A stretch of DNA of 64,000 bases from Candidatus Oscillochloris fontis (GCF_004138135.1 NZ_RYFD01000001.1:209008-273007), one strand, 5' to 3'. Counted from the stretch's first letter, positions 35,676 to 45,915 are shown. Notes: generated from the letters alone by a model not told the origin. Program-made: numbers and translations.

Positions 35676-35806
35676 CGTGCGCCGTGCGCCGTGCGCCGTG
35701 CGCCGTGCGCCGTGCGCCGTGCGCCGTGCGCCGTGCGCCGTGCGCCGTGCCGTGCCGTGCCGTGCCGTGTCGTGCGCCGCGATGTGCGCCGCGATGTGCG
35801 ACGCGA
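35676..35806. repeat. Nested short tandem repeats (7-, 5- and 12-base units) before comF
   Basis: About ten copies of CGTGCGC run from 35676 to about 35749, then four copies of CCGTG to about 35769, then two and a half copies of GTGCGCCGCGAT. Neither gene on either side starts in it. It fills most of the gap between the small gene before fabF and comF. As all units differ in length from a multiple of three or lie in no gene, no coding role is apparent. Confidence 0.9.
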
Positions 35807-35861
35807 CACCCGCCCCAAACGGTATATCCCATGCACGATCCTACCACCATGGAGGTACCGC

Positions 35862-36518
35862 ATGACCTTCTCGTCGCTCATGGATGCCCTGCTCGGCTTC
35901 CTCTTCCCTGATCGCTGTGTGGGTTGTAGGCGTAGCGGGGCGCTCTTCTGCCCCACCTGCCGCGCCGCGCTGCGCCCCTACCCGCTTGATGATCCCCCGC
36001 CGGGCTTGGATGCGATGCTCGTTCCTTGGCTCTACGAAGGGGCGTTGCGTCAGGCCATCCACCGCATGAAGTACCGCTCCCAACGCCGCATGGCCGCCCC
36101 GCTGGGTGATCTGCTCGCCGCGCAACTGCGCCACCACCCCCAGCCCGCCGATGCGATCATCCCCGTGCCGCTCCACACCACCCGGCTGGCTGAACGCGGC
36201 TTCAACCAGAGCACTGAACTTGCCGCTCGGATTGCCCGCGCCACCGGCATCCCGCTCGTCTCCGGCCTGGAGCGCTGCCGCGATACTGGACACCAAGCCC
36301 AATTGGGCCGCCGTGAACGCCAGCAGAATATCGCCGCCGCCTTTGTCTGGACCGTCTATGCCCCGCCACCTGCCCGTGTCCTGCTCGTGGATGATGTGCT
36401 TACCACCGGCGCAACCCTGGTTGCCTGCGCCGATGCGCTGCGCGCCGTGGGAACCCAGGAGGTGCGGGCGGTCGCACTGGCACGTTCACTAGCCCCGGCA
36501 CAGAAGATGATACAATGA
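35862..36518 (+). CDS. comF: ComF-family phosphoribosyltransferase-like protein
   Basis: A 218-residue ComF protein. It opens with a zinc-finger-like CVGCRRSGALFCPTC near residue 19, then the RQAIHRMKYRSQRRMA block, IIPVPLHTTRLAERGFNQS near 102 and the PRPP-binding VLLVDDVLTTGAT near 172. ComF proteins are needed for DNA uptake in competent bacteria (GntX in enterics); the enzyme reaction is unsettled. The ATG at 35862 has GGAGG seven bases upstream; longer frames run into the tandem repeat. A ComEC-type domain is encoded 4 kb away at 40010-40822, but the two are not adjacent. Confidence 0.9.
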   Translation: MTFSSLMDALLGFLFPDRCVGCRRSGALFCPTCRAALRPYPLDDPPPGLDAMLVPWLYEGALRQAIHRMKYRSQRRMAAPLGDLLAAQLRHHPQPADAIIPVPLHTTRLAERGFNQSTELAARIARATGIPLVSGLERCRDTGHQAQLGRRERQQNIAAAFVWTVYAPPPARVLLVDDVLTTGATLVACADALRAVGTQEVRAVALARSLAPAQKMIQ

Positions 36519-36571
36519 TCATATCTACCAACAGGTACTGTTGAAGTATCCCCACATAATGAGGAGGGACA

Positions 36572-38248
<1,677 letters not shown>

Positions 38249-38268
38249 CGAAGGGGTAGGGGTTCTAT

Positions 38269-38361
38269 CTCGAATGCCACGCTGAGCGCACGAGCCGAAG
38301 CCCTGAGCGTAGCGAAGGGGAAGCGTCCCGGACGGGATTCCTCGCTACGCTCGGAATGACA
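38269..38361. repeat. Palindromic repeat with GCTACGCTC(G/A)GAATG-type ends
   Basis: GCCACGCTGAGCGCACGAGC and CCTGAGCGTAGCGAAG stand before GATTCCTCGCTACGCTCGGA; the AGCGTAGCGA and TCGCTACGCT parts form an inverted pair. It lies in the 137-base gap between two convergent genes and could act as a two-way terminator. Confidence 0.6.
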
Positions 38362-38385
38362 AACCATTTTTTCAACTCCTCGCCT

Positions 38386-40005
38386 TTAGCCCCGCCCGAT
38401 CACCCGCTGCACCAGCGCCCGCTCTTCGGCCCCGATCCCGCCCAGCAGCCAGAGCACCACGGCGTAGCTGGGTGGGGCGATCAGGATGGCGGTGAGGCTG
38501 CCCCAGGGCGCACCGAAGGGCAGGCGCAGACCAAGCATACATCCGCCCATCACCAGCGCGGCCAGCAGCGGACGCCAGGAGAGGTGCAGCAAGCGCGGGG
38601 CGACGCTCTCACCAATGAGCAGCGGGCGGAAGACGAGGTAGAGCACCGCTTCGGAGATGATGGTGATCACGGCGGCGGCGTAGAGTCCCCAGGTGGGTTG
38701 ACCGAAGAAGAGTGTGGCCACGGGTATCGCCACCAGGTTCATGCTCAGGTTGGCCACTGCCCCGATCACAAAGGCGCGGGTGATCGCGGTTTGGCGGTTG
38801 AGCGCGATCAGGACGTACTGCAACAGGCCATTAACGAACGAGAGCGGCAGGAACCAGGCCAGAATCGCCAGCACATGCACCGAGGGTTGGTAGGCGTCGA
38901 AGTTGCGGCGTGCGAAGATCCAGACCAGATCGCTGGCGAGAACGGCCATACCCATCGCCAGCGGAAAGGCGATGATCAGCAGCAAGCCCAAGGTACGCCG
39001 CTGCGCATCGGCCATGGCGCTGCGTTCGCCCGCCGCACGCCGCGCCAGCAGTGGGAAGACCGCGAAGGTGACGGCGGGCGGCAGCACCAGCGCGATGTTG
39101 AGCAACTGGTAGGGTAGTGCATATTGTTGCACCAGCGTATCGGCGTTGCTGCCCCCAAAGCCCCGGATGATGAAGAGGTCGAAGCGGAAGAAGATCGCGC
39201 TCAGCAGGTTGTTGAGCATAAGCGGGAAGGCGCTCGGCACCAGCGCCATGATCGGCTGACGGGCCAAGCTGAGGCTGGGCGCGAAGAAGTCCTTCTGTTG
39301 CAAGAAGAAGAAGACCACTGCGGTGAGGCTGCTCACCGCCACCGCCGACCATGCCAACCCCAAGACACCCCAGCCGAGCAGCAGGACGCTGATCCGCGCC
39401 AGGAAACTGATCGCCGCCGTGACCACCTCGATCATGGCGGGCACCTCCATGCGTTCGGCGGCGTTGTAGAGCGCCGTCACCGCCCCGGAGTAGGCGCTGG
39501 GCACCAGGGTCAGAATAAGCACCCAGATCGCCTGCTGGCCACTCGGCGTGATCGGATCACCTAGACCGACGTGCGCAAGCAGCGCATAGGCCCCGATCAC
39601 CACGAGCGAGATCGGGACCGCCCCGATCATCACCAGCAGCAGACGGAGGCTCAGTGTCGCCCCAAAGAGACGCGGGGCGGCTTGGGGGTCGCGGGCCACC
39701 TCGCGGGTGAGCAGGATTCCCAGGCCAAATTCACTAAACGTGCCCAGGTATTGCGCCACCAGTAGCGCGGCGAGGCTGTAGGTACCCACTTCGGCTGGCG
39801 CTAACGAACCGACCAACACAAACAGCACCACGGTATCCAGGCCACGCACGAGCAGGCGCAGCCCAAAGGTGATCGCGCTATTCTTGAAGATGCGGCGGGC
39901 GGCATTGCTGGGATCATCGCGGTAGAAACGCCGCCAGAGCAGTGCGCCGAGGCCAGTGGCAATCAGCACGGCGATCAGGATGACAATGACAAATGGAAGT
40001 TGCAT
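38386..40005 (-). CDS. Polysaccharide (oligosaccharide) flippase, Wzx/MATE-like
   Basis: A 539-residue integral membrane protein with about 14 hydrophobic segments, including an N-terminal extra segment (FVIVILIAVLIATGLGALLW). Blocks such as FSEFGLGILLTREVARDP near residue 105 and the repeated Gly/Pro-broken helices fit the polysaccharide biosynthesis family (PF01943/PF13440) of the MOP superfamily. Such proteins move lipid-linked glycans across the membrane. I chose the ATG at 40005, which follows the stop of the upstream gene by four bases; a longer frame to 40047 would lie within that gene. Its substrate is not known; no complete O-unit cluster is nearby, though glycosyltransferases lie at 29.4-31.5 kb and 44-48 kb. 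Confidence 0.85.
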   Translation of the reverse strand: MQLPFVIVILIAVLIATGLGALLWRRFYRDDPSNAARRIFKNSAITFGLRLLVRGLDTVVLFVLVGSLAPAEVGTYSLAALLVAQYLGTFSEFGLGILLTREVARDPQAAPRLFGATLSLRLLLVMIGAVPISLVVIGAYALLAHVGLGDPITPSGQQAIWVLILTLVPSAYSGAVTALYNAAERMEVPAMIEVVTAAISFLARISVLLLGWGVLGLAWSAVAVSSLTAVVFFFLQQKDFFAPSLSLARQPIMALVPSAFPLMLNNLLSAIFFRFDLFIIRGFGGSNADTLVQQYALPYQLLNIALVLPPAVTFAVFPLLARRAAGERSAMADAQRRTLGLLLIIAFPLAMGMAVLASDLVWIFARRNFDAYQPSVHVLAILAWFLPLSFVNGLLQYVLIALNRQTAITRAFVIGAVANLSMNLVAIPVATLFFGQPTWGLYAAAVITIISEAVLYLVFRPLLIGESVAPRLLHLSWRPLLAALVMGGCMLGLRLPFGAPWGSLTAILIAPPSYAVVLWLLGGIGAEERALVQRVIGRG

Positions 40006-40009
40006 AGGG

Positions 40010-40822
40010 CTAGGGTGTCGTCTCGATCCAGGCCCGCCGTCCATCACTGATCAGTTCGACGGTGCCATCATTCTTCTCGTGGTAGAGCGCCGGACTATAG
40101 CGGCGGCGCTCAGTATAACTGAGGAGTACCGGTTCATCATCTGCGTAGCGGCTACTGAAGAGGATCGCCTGGGGGCGGAGGTGGGCGATCAGCGGCGTAG
40201 CCAACTCGCGCTGCCATGGGTAGATCAGCAGCGTTACCGGGGGCACCACCTGCGCGGCTGCGCTATCGCCAGTGGGGCCGCCGCTATGCACGAGCAGTTG
40301 CGTGGCTCCGTAGCGGATCAGCAGCACTGCACCACCCGCTTCACCGGGATTGAGTGCCAACACCTGCAAGGCGACCCCAGCCCCCAGATTGAGCCGTGTA
40401 CCAGCCTGGAGCGCCCGTGCCGGCACGCGCAGATCGCGCACCAAGCGCCGCCACTCGCCACCCCGCCCCGAATCGGATAGATCGGTGGGGGCCAGCACCA
40501 GATCGGGGCGGTAGCGGGCCAGCGCCGCCACCTGACCGGGGAGATCGCTGGACTCAGGGTCGGTGAGGATCAACGCGGCCAGCCCGCGCTGCCAGAAGGG
40601 TAACAGACGCCCCAGTTCAGTCGCCAGCAACGTCGGGTCACTCCCTCCATCAATCAGCACCCAACGCCCACTGGGAGTCTGGATGAGCAACGCCTCACCG
40701 GGAGTATTGAGGGCATAGAGGTGCAAGCGACCATCGGGGCGTTGCGCCCAAGCCAGCGCGAGCAGAGTCGTGAAGAGCGCAGCGCCCCAGGTGAGCCAAC
40801 GGCAGTAGGGTGGGTGTTCCAC
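40010..40822 (-). CDS. ComEC-type metallo-beta-lactamase-fold domain protein lacking the metal-binding histidines
   Basis: A 270-residue protein with an N-terminal transmembrane or signal segment (about 12-27) and the beta-lactamase-fold domain seen at the C-terminus of ComEC. WVLIDGGSD near residue 55 matches the usual strand. The following block, which in active members reads LTHPDADHxGG, is LTDPESSDLPGQ here, so all His ligands are gone. The later GGA(V)LLIRYGATQLLVHSG also lacks the usual TGD. It is probably a non-catalytic relative, maybe with a binding role, and could relate to DNA uptake or to the flippase that follows four bases later. The name ComEC should be read as fold resemblance only. 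Confidence 0.75.
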   Translation of the reverse strand: MEHPPYCRWLTWGAALFTTLLALAWAQRPDGRLHLYALNTPGEALLIQTPSGRWVLIDGGSDPTLLATELGRLLPFWQRGLAALILTDPESSDLPGQVAALARYRPDLVLAPTDLSDSGRGGEWRRLVRDLRVPARALQAGTRLNLGAGVALQVLALNPGEAGGAVLLIRYGATQLLVHSGGPTGDSAAAQVVPPVTLLIYPWQRELATPLIAHLRPQAILFSSRYADDEPVLLSYTERRRYSPALYHEKNDGTVELISDGRRAWIETTP

Positions 40823-40874
40823 AAATGGCCTCCCTCATTCGGTATATCTATACCGAATGAGGGAGGCCAGAGGT

Positions 40875-40930
40875 TGCGTTGGCATAGAGTAGAGATGCAA
40901 GATCTTGCGTCTCTACTCTATGCCAACGCA
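40875..40930. terminator. 56-base near-perfect palindrome spanning the stop codon of ridA
   Basis: Two 28-base arms meet without a loop at 40902/40903 with one mismatch. The centre is the family core (GAGATGCAAGA / TCTTGCGTCTC). The outer part continues into the last codons of ridA, so bases coding Ala-Leu-Ala-stop are mirrored outside the gene. It should form a strong stem in the ridA mRNA end and may act as terminator. Confidence 0.75.
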
Positions 40931-41295
40931 ATCACCTCAATCTCGATTCGCGCATCGCGGGGCAGGCGGGCCACCTGGATGGTCGAGCGAGCGGGTGGAT
41001 TGACGGTGAAGAACTCGGCATAGGCGGCATTCATCGTCGCAAAATCACCCATATCAACCAGGAAGACCGTCGCCTTGACCACCTTCTCCAGCGAACTACC
41101 AGCGGCAGTTAAAATCGCGCTGATATTCGCAAAGATCTGGCGGGTCATGGCGGCCACATCACCCTCCACCATCTGGCTTGTAGCCGGGTCAATTGCAAGT
41201 TGGCCAGAGAGGAAGATGAAATCGCCAGCGCGAACCGCCTGAGAGTAGGGGCCAATCGCGGCGGGGGCATCGGGGGTGCTGATCACAGTACGCAT
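40918..41295 (-). CDS. RidA-family reactive imine deaminase
   Basis: A 125-residue Rid protein. It begins TVISTPDAPAAIGPYSQAV and ends with PARSTIQVARLPRDARIEIEVIA; the Arg of PARS is the residue that holds the substrate carboxylate in active RidA, and the Glu of IEIE is also kept, so deaminase activity is likely. RidA removes reactive imines such as 2-aminoacrylate made by PLP enzymes. I chose the ATG at 41295 because AAGGAG lies six bases upstream; a longer frame to 41343 lacks support. The end of the gene is part of a long palindrome. Confidence 0.93.
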   Translation of the reverse strand: MRTVISTPDAPAAIGPYSQAVRAGDFIFLSGQLAIDPATSQMVEGDVAAMTRQIFANISAILTAAGSSLEKVVKATVFLVDMGDFATMNAAYAEFFTVNPPARSTIQVARLPRDARIEIEVIALA

Positions 41296-41364
41296 AGATC
41301 TCCTTAACTGTTGACATGTAGCTGTGGTGGAGGGGTGGCCCATCGGCTCTCACGAAAAAGAGTA

Positions 41365-41411
41365 TTTTGCTGGTGCGGTTGGCCGCTTTGCGGCCAACCG
41401 CACCAGCAAAA
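41365..41411. terminator. Perfect 22-bp hairpin, GGCCGC-core repeat family
   Basis: Arms from 41365-41386 (TTTTGCTGGTGCGGTTGGCC then GC) and 41390-41411 are perfect inverted copies around TTT. TTGGGGCATAGCCCCAA follows at about 41420. On the minus strand it lies about 95 bases after the histidine kinase stop and before ridA; it may end the kinase transcript. Confidence 0.7.
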
Positions 41412-41506
41412 CCATGGGTTTGGGGCATAGCCCCAAGCAGAAATCCCCTTAACTTGATGCGCATGGGGCGCAACCCAAAATACGGTTCAAGCCCTACCTT
41501 GGGCCA

Positions 41507-43813
41507 TTATAGCATGGGCACACTCATCACCGTAGGAGGGGAATCGGCAGGCACCGCACAGATCGGCAATTCAATAAAGAACGTCGAACCCTCACCGGGG
41601 GTACTATGGAGGCCAATTGTACCACCCATCAGTTCCACTAAACGGCGTGAGATCGCCAAACCCAACCCGGCCCCACCCGCGTGACGCCCAGCATTCTCAA
41701 CACGGCGAAATTCGAGAAAGATTGCCTCCTGATGCTCGTGGGCAATCCCGATACCAGTATCACTCACACTAATCCGCAGGCGATCCGCATGATGACTCGC
41801 ACTCACCGTAATTCCGCCTTGGTCGGTGAATTTGATCGCATTCCCGATCAGGTTGGTCAGTACCTGTTCCAAGCGCATACTATTGGCATGCACATAGGGC
41901 AGATGGTCGGGCAGATCGAGGTAGAGATCGAGCGAGCGCTGAAGGATGAGCGGTTGGAACTGCCCCGCGACACTCCGAATCGTGCGCAGCGGTTCGACGG
42001 GCGTGAGATCCACCTTGAGATGCCCGGCCTCCATACGCGAGAAATCGAGAATATCGGTAATTAGGCGCAGCAGGGTGCCGCTCGCCGTGCGCATGTGGCC
42101 AAGTGGCTCGCCCATACGATCACCGAGCGGCCCATAGAGCCCGCGTTGCAGCATCTCGGTATAGCCAATAATCGAAGTTAGCGGCGTGCGCAACTCGTGG
42201 CTCACGGTAGCCAAAAACGCCGACTTCAGGCGGTCGGCGGTGCGTACCTCATCATAGAGCCGGGTGCGCACCGAAGCGTCGGTAATCAGTTCACCTATTG
42301 TCTCGGCAAGGTGGAGTAGTGCGGGGCTATGTGGGCGGGCGAGGCTATTTCCTAGTACTAACACCCCCAATGGGTTGGCTTGGTGCAACAAGGGCACCAC
42401 CAAGACATGCTGCAACTGCTCACGGCGCATCAAGTGCATAATTGATGTCTCAGCCGCACTCGAATCATCAAGAGCAAACTGGCTACTCTTGCCGGCCATC
42501 ATCAGTGCCAGTAGTTCCATACTCACCTGACTACGGACAAGACTACCCTCATAGCTCTGGCCCATCTGGGTACCCAAATCAGCCACAATATCGATCTGCC
42601 CACCGATCTTGGGCACCAAACCGACGGCCACTCGTTCCCATGGGCCATTTCGCACAATCGCCTCAGCAATCACCCGAATAAGGCGCTCAGTCTCGGTTGC
42701 TAGATTCGCGGCGCGTGCCACCTGATTGAGCAGGCTCAATTCAGTCATATGCATCGCTCGTGCCTGTTCAGCTTTGGCCCGTTCGCTGACATCACGCAGC
42801 AGGAGTAGCATCCCCACCCGCGCCCCACTACTCGCTTGTAAGGGGCGTAAACGCAACTCAAGCGCTTGTAGCGTGTCGCCCTCACCGATCACAATCTGGT
42901 GGGTCTGAGGGCTAGGGCCATCCACCAAGACACTATGAATCTGGCTCATGCGGGGCTGGTCGGCCAAGAGGCTGAGTAACGAGCGCCCGATCATCTGGCC
43001 AAGGGGTAACTGAAGGAGGCTGATCGCCTCAGCATTGATCTCACTCACCACCATCTGGCGGTTCAGCACCACCATCCCGTCGGGTAGGGCGGCGAGTACC
43101 TCACGTTCCACCAGCGGCGCAAGATCGATCACCCGGAAGTGGATGGTGGCATAGAAGCCGAGTAGTGCGCCAACAAAGGCCATGATCGGGGTTGGATCAT
43201 CATTCCACGGCGTCCAGAGACCACTCAGATAGGTGACATTCCCGATAGCGGGTGAGAAAGCGGCAAAGAGCAACATCCAGGCATGGCCACGATTGATCGG
43301 CCCAGCCTTAAACACCGCCCGACTGAGCAGTACAATGCCGGTAAGAAGACACAGGTACGCATAGACCGCGTGAACCCAAAAGAAGATCCCGCGCTCGGCC
43401 ACTGGCCACAAAAAGCCACGACTCGTATCCACTGTTACCGATGTCCACCACAAATGATGAAGATCGTTGGTCAATGCAATGACAAAAAAGATTATTGGAA
43501 GAACAAAAATCCCAATCTGAAGAGGTCGTCTCCAACGTAACCAAAATTCAGAATACGAGATCGAGATCAGCAGCCATGCCGGAGAGAGAGCGAGAATACC
43601 GAGGTGTTGGACAAGTGACCAGAAGATAGTACCATCAGGGGTAGGTGAAGCGGCGGCCAGCGCACGGCAGGTCGTCCAGACGGCAATTGCGGTGAGGAGG
43701 ATGGCGAAGGGTTGGCTGCTGCGGTAGTAGCGACGACGCCACGCATACGCAGCGATCAAGAGAGCTATTAACGTAATGATGAAGTGGAGGGCAATAAAGG
43801 CGAATGCGCCCAT
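41507..43813 (-). CDS. Membrane histidine kinase: 7TM sensor, PAS, GAF, HisKA, HATPase
   Basis: A 768-residue sensor kinase. Residues about 1-215 carry seven hydrophobic segments and fit the 7TM histidine-kinase N-terminal module (PF16927). A PAS domain spans about 225-345 (EREVLAALPDGMVVLNRQ), a GAF domain about 360-500, then the phospho-acceptor His in ATVSHELRTPLTSIIGY near residue 523. The ATP-binding domain has NLIGNAIKFTDQGG (N box), DTGIGIAHEHQEAIF (G1) and GAGLGLAISRRLVELMGG (G2). AGGAAG before the ATG at 43813 supports the start. The signal is unknown. No response regulator gene is adjacent, so it works with a partner encoded elsewhere. Confidence 0.93.
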   Translation of the reverse strand: MGAFAFIALHFIITLIALLIAAYAWRRRYYRSSQPFAILLTAIAVWTTCRALAAASPTPDGTIFWSLVQHLGILALSPAWLLISISYSEFWLRWRRPLQIGIFVLPIIFFVIALTNDLHHLWWTSVTVDTSRGFLWPVAERGIFFWVHAVYAYLCLLTGIVLLSRAVFKAGPINRGHAWMLLFAAFSPAIGNVTYLSGLWTPWNDDPTPIMAFVGALLGFYATIHFRVIDLAPLVEREVLAALPDGMVVLNRQMVVSEINAEAISLLQLPLGQMIGRSLLSLLADQPRMSQIHSVLVDGPSPQTHQIVIGEGDTLQALELRLRPLQASSGARVGMLLLLRDVSERAKAEQARAMHMTELSLLNQVARAANLATETERLIRVIAEAIVRNGPWERVAVGLVPKIGGQIDIVADLGTQMGQSYEGSLVRSQVSMELLALMMAGKSSQFALDDSSAAETSIMHLMRREQLQHVLVVPLLHQANPLGVLVLGNSLARPHSPALLHLAETIGELITDASVRTRLYDEVRTADRLKSAFLATVSHELRTPLTSIIGYTEMLQRGLYGPLGDRMGEPLGHMRTASGTLLRLITDILDFSRMEAGHLKVDLTPVEPLRTIRSVAGQFQPLILQRSLDLYLDLPDHLPYVHANSMRLEQVLTNLIGNAIKFTDQGGITVSASHHADRLRISVSDTGIGIAHEHQEAIFLEFRRVENAGRHAGGAGLGLAISRRLVELMGGTIGLHSTPGEGSTFFIELPICAVPADSPPTVMSVPML

Positions 43814-43902
43814 AGCTTCTTCCTAGAATAGCGTCACTCTCTCATGATGTTGCTATGACCAACAACGAATTTTTGGATCAGAATTAGGTAAACGAGATTG
43901 AT

Positions 43903-43932
43903 GGAGTCTGCTTTCTTATATACCGTATAATA
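43903..43932 (+). promoter_or_regulatory. Candidate -10 box for the 43970 glycosyltransferase gene
   Basis: A consensus TATAAT lies at 43927-43932, about 38 bases before the start codon. The only -35-like bases at correct spacing are a weak TGGAGT at 43903-43908. Confidence 0.35.
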
Positions 43933-43969
43933 GCCCCGGCGTCAATGATGATCATTCTCCAACTTTACT

Positions 43970-45124
43970 ATGTATCTGCCCTTCTTTTTGAGCATCAGCA
44001 GTGCGACCATCCTCCTACTCATCGCCGCCGACATCCAGCGTTTACAGCGCGTGCCGCAGTTGAGTAGCCCGCACATCCCCGATCACGCCCCACCGATTTC
44101 GATCCTGATCCCGGCCCGCAACGAGGAGCGCAATATCGGGTGCTGCGTGCGTTCCGCCTTGGCCCAAAACTACCCGCGCCTTGAGGTCATTGTACTCGAT
44201 GATAGCTCCACCGACCGCACGGGAGCGCTTCTCGCCAGCATTGATGATCCGCGTCTGCGGGTGATTACGGGGAGCGACCTGCCGCCGGGATGGGTGGGCA
44301 AGTGCCACGCCTGCCAGCAACTTGGATCTGTGGCTCAGGGTGAGTGGCTGCTCTTTCTGGACGCCGACACGCTTGCTGCGCCCGATCTGGTGGCCACGCT
44401 CCTCTCCTCAGCCCAGGCCCGCTACCTCGATCTGCTCACGATCTTCCCCTTTCTGGAACTGGGCAGTTTTTGGGAGCGGGTCGTCCTGCCGCCTTTTCTG
44501 GCCCTGATCACGGCACTCTTCCCGTTTGCGGAGATGGATCGCCCCGATACCCGGCCCGATCAAGTTTTGGCCAACGGGCAATGTATCTTTGTGCGGCACA
44601 CCATGTATGCGCAGATCGGTGGCCACGCAGCGGTACGCAACGAGGTGTTGGAGGATGTCCGTTTAGCCCAAACTATTCGGGCCGCAGGGGGCAAGGTGGG
44701 GGCGGCGGCGGGTATGGACGTACTTCAGGTGCGGATGTATACCAATGGGCGCGAAGTTGCCGAGGGGCTGATGAAAAATGCCGCCGCCGGGTATCGCAGC
44801 GGGGGCGGGCGTTCGGGGTGGGCCATGATCGGCCTCGTCGTGGAAGCCTTTGGGCCACCCGCCATTCTTGGGGCGGGGGTCTACGGACTCAAGCGCGGTG
44901 AAACAGAGGTAGCCTGGGCGGGTTTACTGGGTGGCGGGCTCAGTCTGCTGGCCTCGTTGGCCCTGCGCGCCACGCTCTACCGACGCCTCTACCGCCAGCC
45001 TATGGCCTATGCACTACTCTGGCCATGTGGTTTGTTGAGCTACATCGTGATCGCTGGGGTGGGTATGTGGCGGGTGCGCCACGGCCATGGGGTGGTGTGG
45101 AAGGGGCGACGGTACGAGGGGTGA
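43970..45124 (+). CDS. Membrane family 2 glycosyltransferase, CruC/CrtQ-like
   Basis: A 384-residue glycosyltransferase with an N-terminal transmembrane segment (about 3-22), GT-A core starting PISILIPARNEERNIG, VLDDSSTDRT, LPPGWVGKCHACQQL, LFLDADT (DxD) and the acceptor-side DQVLANGQCIFVRHTMYAQI and VLEDVRLAQTI blocks, then three more hydrophobic segments after about 280. The WVGK-CHAC and LEDV blocks are shared with carotenoid glycosyltransferases such as CrtQ of staphylococci and CruC of green bacteria. Chloroflexales make glucosylated hydroxy-gamma-carotene, so that role is possible but inferred; other lipid acceptors fit as well. A TATAAT box is upstream. It ends at a palindrome shared with the convergent L25 gene. 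Confidence 0.85.
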   Translation: MYLPFFLSISSATILLLIAADIQRLQRVPQLSSPHIPDHAPPISILIPARNEERNIGCCVRSALAQNYPRLEVIVLDDSSTDRTGALLASIDDPRLRVITGSDLPPGWVGKCHACQQLGSVAQGEWLLFLDADTLAAPDLVATLLSSAQARYLDLLTIFPFLELGSFWERVVLPPFLALITALFPFAEMDRPDTRPDQVLANGQCIFVRHTMYAQIGGHAAVRNEVLEDVRLAQTIRAAGGKVGAAAGMDVLQVRMYTNGREVAEGLMKNAAAGYRSGGGRSGWAMIGLVVEAFGPPAILGAGVYGLKRGETEVAWAGLLGGGLSLLASLALRATLYRRLYRQPMAYALLWPCGLLSYIVIAGVGMWRVRHGHGVVWKGRRYEG

Positions 45125-45137
45125 GGTAGAGACGCAC

Positions 45138-45175
45138 GGTAGGTAGAGACGCAATATCTTGCATCTCTACCTACC
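45138..45175. terminator. Palindrome of the GTAGAGACGCAA family between convergent genes
   Basis: Arms GGTAGGTAGAGACGCAA and TTGCATCTCTACCTACC surround TATC with one mismatch. A solitary GTAGAGACGCA half precedes it at 45126. Placed between two genes read toward each other, it could end both transcripts. Confidence 0.6.
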
Positions 45176-45186
45176 CCAACGATATT

Positions 45187-45825
45187 CTACTCCTCGTCAG
45201 CCGCCCGTGGCTTGCGGATCAACTCCGGCTCTGCCGGAGCTGCCTGCACTGCTTCCTCCTGGATGGCACGCAACTGGCCAAGCGAGAAGAGCACGTCGCC
45301 ACCATCGTTGATGATCTTGTAGCCCGTCTGAGCCGCCAGATCGCGCACGTGAATCACCTTCTCCATAGAATCCAGGCAACTCACATCAATCTCGATATGC
45401 TGCGGCAAATCATTGGGCAGTGCCTCGACCATCACCATGCTAACCGGATGGTTGAGCAGCGCATCGCCACGCGCAACCAGCGGCGACTCGCCAACCGCAA
45501 TGACGGGAACTTCGATATGCACCAACTTCTTCAGGTCAACTACCTTGAAGTCAATATGCAGAATCGCACGGGTCACCGGGTGGCGCTGAATATCCTGCAC
45601 AAAGACCACCGATATGCCCTGGCTGCCGATATTAAGATCGATCAGGGTGGTGCGTCCGGCCTTGCGGAAGACCAAGTCAAACTCACGGGCGCTAACCTGA
45701 GCTGAAACCGCCTCGAAGCCCTTACCGTAGATGGTGCAGGGAATAAGCCCGCTGGTGCGTAGGTACTTGACCTTCTTGCCAAAAACGGTACGAACCTCGG
45801 CCTTAAGTGTCTGATGGGTGGACAT
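45187..45825 (-). CDS. rplY: 50S ribosomal protein L25 (long TL5/CTC form)
   Basis: A 212-residue protein of the TL5/CTC form: an N-terminal L25 domain that binds 5S rRNA (LKAEVRTVFGKKVKYLRTSG, then YGKG and VQDIQRHPVTRAILHIDF) and a C-terminal beta domain (EVPVIAVGESPLVARGDALL, DLPQHIEIDVSCLDSMEKV). A short charged tail (RKPRAADEE) ends it. I chose the ATG at 45825 (MSTHQTLKAEVR); the longer frame adds 49 unconserved residues through the upstream region. It is divergent from the membrane glycosyltransferase-like gene at 45996. Confidence 0.93.
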   Translation of the reverse strand: MSTHQTLKAEVRTVFGKKVKYLRTSGLIPCTIYGKGFEAVSAQVSAREFDLVFRKAGRTTLIDLNIGSQGISVVFVQDIQRHPVTRAILHIDFKVVDLKKLVHIEVPVIAVGESPLVARGDALLNHPVSMVMVEALPNDLPQHIEIDVSCLDSMEKVIHVRDLAAQTGYKIINDGGDVLFSLGQLRAIQEEAVQAAPAEPELIRKPRAADEE

Positions 45826-45892
45826 GAGCGAGCTGCTCCTCATCTTGTGGCGGAGATGCCGCACACAATACTTATACAGCGACATAAGAATG

Positions 45893-45915
45893 GCGACCGG
45901 CGGGCCGCCGGTCGC
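45893..45915. other. GC-rich hairpin in the divergent region upstream of rplY
   Basis: Perfect 9-base arms GCGACCGGC and GCCGGTCGC surround GGGCC, about 70 bases upstream of the rplY start codon and 80 upstream of the divergent gene. It could be a 5' leader structure or an operator; no motif known to me matches it. Confidence 0.5.

Noticed and set aside
35676..35806. CRISPR array
   Set aside because: The repeats are 5-12 bases and contiguous, with no spacers of constant length and no cas genes nearby.
35348..35956. A 202-residue minus-strand frame with repeated HGARRTA residues
   Set aside because: Most of it is the tandem repeat read in one frame, and all frames of the repeat stay open. 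Only its last 78 codons, with a ribosome-binding site, were kept as a weak candidate.
40010..40822. Active ComEC nuclease-like domain
   Set aside because: All metal-binding His residues of the LTHxDxDH block are replaced, so only the fold resemblance is claimed.
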